Shown piece by piece: positions 58,635-64,000 of a DNA stretch of 64,000 nucleotides. The position numbers were made by a program, and so were the translations under genes. The notes beneath the pieces are model-generated. The model had not been told where the DNA came from and did not search any database. It was given only the letters and a program-made list of their open reading frames with translations. This DNA comes from JANNSO01 sp964485395 (GTDB taxonomy: Bacteria; Spirochaetota; Spirochaetia; Treponematales; UBA12059). The stretch's first letter is position 1, and every line of letters begins with the position of its first letter. The stretch spans positions 17,321-81,320 of the forward strand of contig CAZAJF010000017.1 in assembly GCA_964485395.1 (NCBI GenBank), read 5' to 3'.

Positions 58635-59903
58635 CTAAAATCCAAAATCAGAACTGTTAATATCGCTTAACTTGTAATCGCGATGCTGGTAATAGTCGTG
58701 CATGCGCATGATGAATGCGTCGATGTAATGGTCATCGCCGTCCTGAAGCTTCGGAAGCTGTTTGTTGTTCTTATCTCTTGACCAGGAATACGTCGAGAAC
58801 TCGCGCTGCAGGTCCGTGTCGCCTTCGACCAGGTGAAGCTTGAACGAGCGGATACGGTTGACCAGGTCCTCTTTGTAATTTGGTTTTTTATTTACTTTCC
58901 TGATACCTTGAAATCCATAATCACGAAGATCGTCTCGGCTTTTTGGTTCTGCTGAATCGCAAGTAATCAGTTCACGATCATCAACTCCAGCTAATTTCAT
59001 TTCGTTGTAGAGGTTCAGGTTTGATAATCCTGTTTTGTAGACTAATCCTTTTACCCAGATTTCATCTTTGTGAGCCCAAACGCGAACCGCTGCAGCAGGA
59101 TCAACTGAATATCCAAAATCCAGACCAACCCCAAGGCACTCGATGCCTTCAGGAACTCCGGCAACAGTATCCCAGTTGTCGAATACACAACCTTCAAGCT
59201 TCGTGAATTCACCGAGTGCCCAAAGCTTGTACTTTTCGGGATTGGTCTTTTTGTAGCCCTCGAGAAGCTTGATTGTTTCGGGTGGGCAGAATGCGTTATC
59301 CTTGTACCAAGTACGCAGGACGAGTGCTTTACCAGTCGGGGTGTCGTCGATAACTGCTTTCGAAAGCTGATGCTCGACCTGGAGAAACCGTTTCTGGATC
59401 CAATGCAATGAACCTTTGATCTGAGGAACGGGATTATGCGTAAGCATGATTCGACCAGGATAATTTGCAGGTGACAAACCAGCGTCTATCGAATCGAATT
59501 CTTCCTCAGTAATCTCGTTCGCTTCTTCGAACCAGATGATTGTTGCACCTTTAAGCGACTTGAGTTTCTCAGGGTCATCAAGACCAAACCCTCTAAATCG
59601 ACAGTTATTTGATAGGGTTATTTCTTTATCAGTTTTGTTTTCAGTATACTTAATTTCATGTTTATTTAAAAAACCTTTGACTTCTGCAAGTACTGAATCT
59701 TTGAGTGTCGTCGCAACCTTTCGGATGCATGGGATAAAATGGCCTAATTCAAGCAAAGCAGTAAGCCCGAGAACCTGAACCGTGTCATGGGATTTTGCAG
59801 AACGACGCCCGCCGTATTCCTCAAAATAACGGACATCCTTTCGGAGAGTTCTTGTTTTGATATCGAATAGTTGTTTATACGCTTCGTTAATTTTTATCTG
59901 CAT
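58635..59903 (-). CDS. Terminase large subunit
   Basis: The 422-residue PBSX-type packaging motor has a Walker A-like GGRRSAKS (residues 31-38), Walker B ATIIWFEEANE, and the nuclease region VGLDFGYSVDPAAAVRVWA plus DDHYIDAFIMRM. It cuts and pumps concatemeric DNA through the portal. The start overlaps the small subunit by 17 nt. Confidence 0.93.
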   Translation of the reverse strand: MQIKINEAYKQLFDIKTRTLRKDVRYFEEYGGRRSAKSHDTVQVLGLTALLELGHFIPCIRKVATTLKDSVLAEVKGFLNKHEIKYTENKTDKEITLSNNCRFRGFGLDDPEKLKSLKGATIIWFEEANEITEEEFDSIDAGLSPANYPGRIMLTHNPVPQIKGSLHWIQKRFLQVEHQLSKAVIDDTPTGKALVLRTWYKDNAFCPPETIKLLEGYKKTNPEKYKLWALGEFTKLEGCVFDNWDTVAGVPEGIECLGVGLDFGYSVDPAAAVRVWAHKDEIWVKGLVYKTGLSNLNLYNEMKLAGVDDRELITCDSAEPKSRDDLRDYGFQGIRKVNKKPNYKEDLVNRIRSFKLHLVEGDTDLQREFSTYSWSRDKNNKQLPKLQDGDDHYIDAFIMRMHDYYQHRDYKLSDINSSDFGF

Positions 59904-60363
59904 GGCCTGCCTTCACAAACTCGACAGTAAAATTCAACGGGGCGCCATCGGGACCGGAAATCTCTTGCTTATCTTTCCAGCCGAGCTGCTTGAGCGCAAA
60001 GATGATAAAAGACCCGCGGGAACCTTGTTCCTTGGTTAGGCTTCGGCCGAGTTTTTCGAGACACGCCTCTTTCTTGGCGAGAAGCCTTTCGCGCTCCGCC
60101 TCGAGTTCAGGCTGTTCGTAGAGACGTTGCTTGCGGATGTTATTCTTGAAGCAAAAATCGGCGATGGAGGGATAGTCAGTTTTTTCGGTGTATGCAAAAA
60201 GCAGGTCGGCGATCTCGGAGCAATACTCTTTGGTCCAGACTTCGGGGCGGCCTTGAGGGCGTTTGGTTTTTTTAGAGTCCGGCAAACGTTTTGAAGGCGC
60301 GCGCTTTTTTGACACCGCTTTGGCGGGAGTCTTTTTCGCAACAACCTTTTTCTTGTCCGACAC
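59887..60363 (-). CDS. Terminase small subunit
   Basis: The protein has 158 residues. A Lys-rich tail of about 40 residues precedes RPEVWTKEYCSEIADLLFAY, a helix-turn-helix (YPSIADFCFKNNIRKQRLYE) and a conserved GSFIIFALKQLGWKDKQEIS motif seen in many terminase small subunits. It recognises the packaging signal. A hairpin precedes the gene. Confidence 0.85.
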   Translation of the reverse strand: MSDKKKVVAKKTPAKAVSKKRAPSKRLPDSKKTKRPQGRPEVWTKEYCSEIADLLFAYTEKTDYPSIADFCFKNNIRKQRLYEQPELEAERERLLAKKEACLEKLGRSLTKEQGSRGSFIIFALKQLGWKDKQEISGPDGAPLNFTVEFVKAGHADKN

Positions 60364-60369
60364 TATGCA

Positions 60370-60388
60370 GCCCCGAGCGGCTCAGGGC
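60370..60388 (-). other. Hairpin upstream of the terminase genes
   Basis: GCCCTGAG-CCG-CTCGGGGC forms an 8-bp stem with one wobble pair, ending 6 nt before the terminase small-subunit ATG. It lies where it could cover ribosome access or serve as a packaging-linked structure. Confidence 0.5.
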
Positions 60389-60460
60389 TTTATGCTTAAA
60401 TGCAAAAAGCCACCGAGCAAAGGAGTAGCAACCTGCGAAAATGCAGATGCCGTCTAGGGA

Positions 60461-60547
60461 TTAAATCCCTACATCCTGTAACTCGGCGGCTTCGTGTGTT
60501 GGCTTTCTTGGAGGATAGGCCAACGCAATCATGTCGTCTATATCCAC
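60461..60547 (-). CDS. Very small phage protein (28 residues)
   Basis: GTG at 60547 follows GGGAGGT by 8 nt. The product is MDIDDMIALAYPPRKPTHEA plus an eight-residue tail. A strong ribosome-binding site, placed 24 nt after the replication gene, supports translation. It fills the otherwise empty gap before the terminase genes. Function unknown. Confidence 0.5.
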   Translation of the reverse strand: MDIDDMIALAYPPRKPTHEAAELQDVGI

Positions 60548-60571
60548 GTATAACACCTCCCGATTTTTTTG

Positions 60572-61567
60572 TCAAGCATGAATCGCTTGAGCGAGTGAAA
60601 CAACTTTTTCGGAACTGAGCACCCATTTCCGGGTCTTCGTCGAGTATTCCCAAAAGGCGTTGCAGTTTCTGCAGATCGCTTCGTCGGCACGATGGTCGAG
60701 AGTTGAACCGCATTCGGTGCAAATTGTTGGCGGAGGGGTTCCGGAATTTACGGGCTTCGGTTTTCGCTTCTGCTGCTCTTCCAGAAATTGCTCAGGATAG
60801 TCGTCGAAGACTTTTTGACCGAGGAGCGCTGACCGGATGAAGCCTCCTGGATTCGTCGCTTTTGCATCGCCAGATCTCTTGATGCAATACCCTACAAAAG
60901 CGAGAGGAAGTGCAAGATCATTAAGCCGTTGGACGATCTGATTTGCATCGGTTGCAGAAATCCTTACGGCATGCGGACAGCTTGCAAGTTCAGTCTTGAG
61001 GTCTTCAGGCATTATGAAATTACCGGCAGCGGCAGGCATGGCAGGTGGGTCGTCGAGCGGGTCACCGAATGCGTCGAGTTCAGGTGCGTTTGCTTTGCTC
61101 TGCTCTGCTTTACTTTGCTTTGCTCTGCTTTGCTCTGCTCTGTCGTCCGCGTCCGCGTATTTTTTCAATTCGTACGCGTTTTTTTCGTCTTCGTTCGCGG
61201 TTGGTACGCGTACGCCGTTACGTCTTTCTTGTTGTCGCTTGCGTTCAGGGATAACTCGCGTGAGATCGTCTTGGGTTTGCTCGGTCCAAATGATGTCATT
61301 TTCGTAATGGATGAGTTCGCAATCGTCTCGAAGGTAGACTAAAAACGCTTCAAAATCCTCAAGTGTGAGCCCAAGTTTTTGAGCTGCAGAGGGTCTAGCA
61401 AACTTCCTTGTAAGGTCATATTTACAATTTTCCGAGGCTGCAATCATCCCGTTCAACGCCCAAAAACGTCCTTCGCCAGCGAAGTCATAACGGGCTCTTA
61501 GAGCTAAAAATTTCGGATGTTCGGAAGCGTTTGAGTAGTGCGTAAAGTAATCAAGATTAGTTTTCAT
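60572..61567 (-). CDS. Phage replication protein, Lin1244/DnaD-like with zinc ribbon
   Basis: The protein has 331 residues. The N-terminal domain (KTNLDYFTHYSNASEHPKFL then RYDFAGEGRFWALNGMIAAS) matches Lin1244/Lin1753-type replication initiator domains. A charged linker (about 145-160) is encoded by pentanucleotide repeats. A DnaD-like region (DANQIVQRLNDLALPLAFVG, GGFIRSALLG) follows. A C-terminal zinc ribbon CTECGSTL / CRNCNAFW closes the protein. It probably loads a helicase at the phage origin; no helicase loader is seen nearby. Confidence 0.7.
   Translation of the reverse strand: MKTNLDYFTHYSNASEHPKFLALRARYDFAGEGRFWALNGMIAASENCKYDLTRKFARPSAAQKLGLTLEDFEAFLVYLRDDCELIHYENDIIWTEQTQDDLTRVIPERKRQQERRNGVRVPTANEDEKNAYELKKYADADDRAEQSRAKQSKAEQSKANAPELDAFGDPLDDPPAMPAAAGNFIMPEDLKTELASCPHAVRISATDANQIVQRLNDLALPLAFVGYCIKRSGDAKATNPGGFIRSALLGQKVFDDYPEQFLEEQQKRKPKPVNSGTPPPTICTECGSTLDHRADEAICRNCNAFWEYSTKTRKWVLSSEKVVSLAQAIHA
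61089..61143. repeat. Eleven-copy pentanucleotide repeat inside the replication gene
   Basis: The plus strand shows TTTGC and TCTGC pentamers eleven times over 55 nt, with two variants (TTTAC, TCTGT). Read on the coding strand, three pentamers make five codons, giving AEQSR-AKQSK-AEQSK. Gain or loss of one pentamer would shift the frame. Confidence 0.9.
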
Positions 61568-61617
61568 AGTCTTCCTTCTGCTCTAAAACCCATTATGTTA
61601 CGAGGGTGAATATCTCT

Positions 61618-62070
61618 TTAAAATGGAATATCGTCTGTGAACTCACCCTGCGAAACAGCCGCTTTCTGAGCAGGCTGGCCACGGGGCTGGCTTTGTGAAG
61701 GTTGTGCAGCGCTGGATGCTCCGGAGTAGCTTTGCGTCGATCCTGGGCCATCCTTGCGCGATTCTCCCAGAAGCTGAATATCTTGCGCGACGACGACAAG
61801 CTTCGATCTAGGCTGTCCGCTTTCTTTGTCCGTCCATTTCTCCTGGCAAAGCTCCCCGGTGATGCCGATCTGCTTGCCCTTTGTGAGATAAGGAAGAATC
61901 GACTTGTGCCAATAAACGATATCGATCCAGGAAGGCTCCTCAGCCCATTCTTCACCTTTTTTTACCCTACGGTTTATAGCAACAGAAAACCGTGCTGGAC
62001 CATTATTTTGTGGAGCTTGAACATCCTGGCCGAGGTGTCCAATTCCTACCCATACATTCGTGTCGCTCAT
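61618..62070 (-). CDS. ssb: Single-stranded DNA-binding protein
   Basis: The 150-residue protein has an OB fold (WVGIGHLGQDVQAPQNNGPA, FSVAINRRVKKGEEW, WIDIVYWHKSILPYLTKGKQ, IGITGELCQEKW). A Gln/Ser/Pro linker and an acidic tip ending DDIPF follow, the docking peptide for host repair and replication proteins. The phage copy probably replaces or supplements the host SSB. Overlaps the previous gene by 4 nt. Confidence 0.95.
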   Translation of the reverse strand: MSDTNVWVGIGHLGQDVQAPQNNGPARFSVAINRRVKKGEEWAEEPSWIDIVYWHKSILPYLTKGKQIGITGELCQEKWTDKESGQPRSKLVVVAQDIQLLGESRKDGPGSTQSYSGASSAAQPSQSQPRGQPAQKAAVSQGEFTDDIPF

Positions 62071-62600
62071 GGGGTACCTCGTTCTTTTATAACTTTTCGT
62101 ACCAATTCGATTGTTGCCGGATAATTTTCATGTACGCTCTTACCAGTAAACCATTGCCAGAAAGCTTCAATACACTCTTCTAGTTGTGCGTCGAGGAAGG
62201 ATTGGATTATTGGAATAGCTTCTTTCTCATAATAATAGCAACCGTCATAAGCAACTTCGGCTATCTTTACCGCCAACTCCTCCGCCGACTCGCTGAAGAT
62301 AGAATCGGAGATCGAATCGAGAGCATCATAAGTCTTGAAAAAAATGTCGGGCTTGCATGGGTAAAATTCACCCTGTATGCCCTTGATAACAAAATCACCA
62401 TCGGAAGCGCAATGCTCCCCTTCAAGCGTCGTAATAAAGCAAGCGTATACATCGTCCCGAACTTGTCGCAATTCGGCGCACGATTCAGAGGCCCCCACAT
62501 TTGTACAAAACTTCTCTATCTCGTCGAAGTTGTGCCCGTGATATTGTACCGCTTCAATAACAACTGGTTTCTTACAATACTTTTTGCATGATTCACACAT
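62067..62600 (-). CDS. Phage protein of the KPVVIEAVQ family
   Basis: The protein has 177 residues. The N-terminus MCESCKKYCKKPVVIEAVQY and DGDFVIKGIQGEFYPCKPDI followed by FFKTYD are hallmarks of a small phage family of unknown function. The C-terminal 90 residues (EELAVKIAEVAYDGCYYYEK) are an extra helical part. Three cysteines near the start could bind metal. Overlaps ssb. Confidence 0.7.
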   Translation of the reverse strand: MCESCKKYCKKPVVIEAVQYHGHNFDEIEKFCTNVGASESCAELRQVRDDVYACFITTLEGEHCASDGDFVIKGIQGEFYPCKPDIFFKTYDALDSISDSIFSESAEELAVKIAEVAYDGCYYYEKEAIPIIQSFLDAQLEECIEAFWQWFTGKSVHENYPATIELVRKVIKERGTP

Positions 62601-62799
62601 CTTTTTGCTCCTTTTCTACCGCTTCGTTCAGGAGACGGTTATATTCGCTCATGTCTTTAAACGTGATAATCCCGACAGGGGCTTTCATCGTGCAAATGTG
62701 CTGCACGTTTGCAGGGCAGTTGCAGCCCTTGACGTTGAAGTGGAGCTCGCAAAACTCATTCAACTGCGGGCTCCGTTTAATCATTTCATCTTGGGTCAT
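62593..62799 (-). CDS. Small Cys-containing phage protein
   Basis: The protein has 68 residues. CELHFNVKGCNCPANVQHIC has four cysteines that may bind zinc or iron. A helical C-terminus (ITFKDMSEYNRLLNEAVEKE) follows. Overlaps neighbours at both ends, so it is clearly part of the early operon. Function unknown. Confidence 0.6.
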   Translation of the reverse strand: MTQDEMIKRSPQLNEFCELHFNVKGCNCPANVQHICTMKAPVGIITFKDMSEYNRLLNEAVEKEQKDV

Positions 62800-64000
62800 G
62801 CCGCGGCCTCTTCTTTCTTCGCCGGCCGCCCTTGTAGATCAGACACGTTGATCACCTGGCCGACCATAGACTGGATCTCTGTGCTATGCGAAATGAGGAT
62901 CGTCTGGAAGCGGCCGCTCTCTTTATGCGCCGCCTCGAGCATCCGGAGGTATCGCATGCGCGCCTCAGGATCCAGCGCGCCGTCCGCCTCATCGAGAAAA
63001 ACTGTTTGAAACTTCATTCCAGTATTTTGCGCGCGAATTACTGCGAAGGCGTCGTATACAGCCTTGCGCACCCAAACCGTTTCGCCTCCAGAGAGTGTCG
63101 CGATTTCCTGCTCATCGCCAGCTTCGTCGATATAGTAAATGAGAAAATCCTCGATCTGCTTGGCCTTCGCGCCTTTGCCACCGATGCGGGTTGTGCGGAA
63201 TTCGATCCGGCCGGTATTGCCGGAAGAAGCAAGAAGACGGTTCGCGACGTCGGCAATTCCTGGAGCGAGAGCATCAAGCTCGAGAGCCTGTATTCCATCC
63301 GGTCCCACTGCACGTTCCAGTAGGCGCCATTCAGTGAGCTCGGTTGTTTTGGTGCTTCGTTGTGTCTGCGCCACGTCGCGTGCGTTTTGACGTTTCTTGG
63401 CGTCAAGTATGGACTTTTCAGCGGACTCCTTACGAGACTTCGCCGCGGCGATCTGGTTCATTACTGAGGTGTATTCCGATCGGCATTCCTCAAGCTCGTG
63501 ATCGATAGTCGTGAGCAGTTTTTTTTCTGCTGCTATCCTGTCTTCGACACCGTCGAGGGTTTGATACTCGGTCTGGAGGGTATTCCCCTGTTTCTGCTTT
63601 TCCTCAAGCCGGCGGGTTGCTTCGTCTGTCCGAACGACGGCCTCGTCAGCTTTCCTGATGGTAGCTTCAACCTCAGATCGATCCAAAGTTGAAAACTCTG
63701 CGTGCAGCTTCAGGAATTCTTCTTCGCCCAGGAACGGAACCGCTTCCGGTTCTTTTGGCGGTGTCAGATTTTCAAGAATACTCGCAGATGCAGCTGCGAT
63801 TTCTGAATGCTTAAGGAAATCCTCTTTCGCGCTTTTCAATTCAGCCTCAAGCTTTATTCGTTCGGCTTGAAGGTGCTCCCTTTTCTCCTGGGGAAGAAGC
63901 TGCGCACAAGTCGGACAATGCTCTTCGATCGGGGCAGATAGCTTTGATTCCAGGATAGCCACAGCCCTCTCTGCTGCATGTTCGGCGCGCATGTTTTCAT
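62796..64000 (-). CDS. SbcC/Rad50-like ATPase, C-terminal part (cut by right edge)
   Basis: At least 398 residues are visible, and the frame remains open to 64000. The zinc hook CPTC lies near the visible start, flanked by long coiled coil. The C-terminal ATPase half has ATLSGGETVWVRKAVYDAFA (signature), QTVFLDEADGALD (Walker B) and ILISHSTEI (H-loop). Walker A must lie beyond the edge. Phage SbcC/gp46-like proteins pair with a Mre11-like nuclease, whose gene would be expected to the right. Confidence 0.85.
   Translation of the reverse strand, partial: ENMRAEHAAERAVAILESKLSAPIEEHCPTCAQLLPQEKREHLQAERIKLEAELKSAKEDFLKHSEIAAASASILENLTPPKEPEAVPFLGEEEFLKLHAEFSTLDRSEVEATIRKADEAVVRTDEATRRLEEKQKQGNTLQTEYQTLDGVEDRIAAEKKLLTTIDHELEECRSEYTSVMNQIAAAKSRKESAEKSILDAKKRQNARDVAQTQRSTKTTELTEWRLLERAVGPDGIQALELDALAPGIADVANRLLASSGNTGRIEFRTTRIGGKGAKAKQIEDFLIYYIDEAGDEQEIATLSGGETVWVRKAVYDAFAVIRAQNTGMKFQTVFLDEADGALDPEARMRYLRMLEAAHKESGRFQTILISHSTEIQSMVGQVINVSDLQGRPAKKEEAAA

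Larger units (their letters stand above)
40088..64000. mobile_element. Prophage (siphovirus-type), left part
   Basis: From the tRNA-Pro junction to the window edge all recognisable genes are phage genes. They are mostly on the minus strand in packaging-head-tail-lysis order when read from right to left. The flanking tRNA fragment with its terminator marks one attachment site. The integrase, repressor switch and other end are beyond 64000. Structural genes look intact, so the element could be functional, but the unseen right end decides. Confidence 0.9.

Overview
The window reads as a motile, Gram-negative-type spirochaete chromosome of moderately high GC, carrying an integrated tailed phage. 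Spirochaete affinity is an inference from gene content: flagellar fliS beside polA/coaE, an unusual CoaE P-loop, SpoIIE-phosphatase/STAS/kinase partner switching, a YcgR-like PilZ protein and Pro-rich lipoproteins. The 100-N block at 35199-35298 shows that two contigs were joined there.

Chromosome, 1-40045. Left edge: a truncated propeller-type sensor (-), then a J-domain protein, fliS behind a sigma-28-like promoter, a FlgN-like chaperone, polA and coaE. Positions 5.6-12.1 kb hold a SPOR protein, a radical-SAM/DUF4130 DNA-metabolism pair, and a YbjN-like protein/ClpA-like AAA+/cupin operon. Positions 12.1-15.2 kb (-) hold two zinc-ribbon proteins (one with no ATG start), a ComFB-family protein and an HD phosphohydrolase. 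Positions 15.2-20.5 kb form a signalling block: lipoprotein, YcgR/PilZ-type protein with an inserted middle domain, anti-sigma-type kinase, STAS antagonist and membrane GAF-SpoIIE phosphatase. Next come a 960-residue TPR protein, an RlmM-like methyltransferase, an FG-GAP propeller and an ABC exporter. A long minus-strand operon follows: infC-rpmI-rplT-coiled coil-zapA-rpoZ-miaA-small multidrug-export protein-UvrD/PcrA helicase. Then come a tRNA-Arg-derived repeat array with the assembly gap, tRNA-Arg(UCU), and a moxR-DUF58-transglutaminase operon.

Prophage, about 40088 to beyond 64000. The left junction is the 3' half of a tRNA-Pro(UGG) with its terminator still attached, so the phage recombined at the anticodon loop. 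Beside it is a three-gene plus-strand 'moron' operon behind a near-consensus promoter with a perfect 19-bp palindrome in its spacer. Everything else is minus-strand. From right to left: an SbcC/Rad50-like ATPase (cut by the edge), small Cys-rich proteins, SSB, a Lin1244-like replication protein with a pentanucleotide repeat, terminase small and large, portal, minor head protein, scaffold, P22-type coat, connectors, tail tube, a G/GT chaperone pair with a -1 frameshift, tape measure, baseplate and fibre genes, and a lysis cassette. This is siphovirus architecture. No integrase is visible; it should lie beyond 64000 with the intact tRNA-Pro.

The observations most worth a second look are the two nested reading frames in the lysis cassette, the split PilZ domain, the palindrome-controlled moron operon, the tRNA-derived inverted repeats, and a group of genes whose -10 boxes sit about 8-11 nt before an SD-less ATG.
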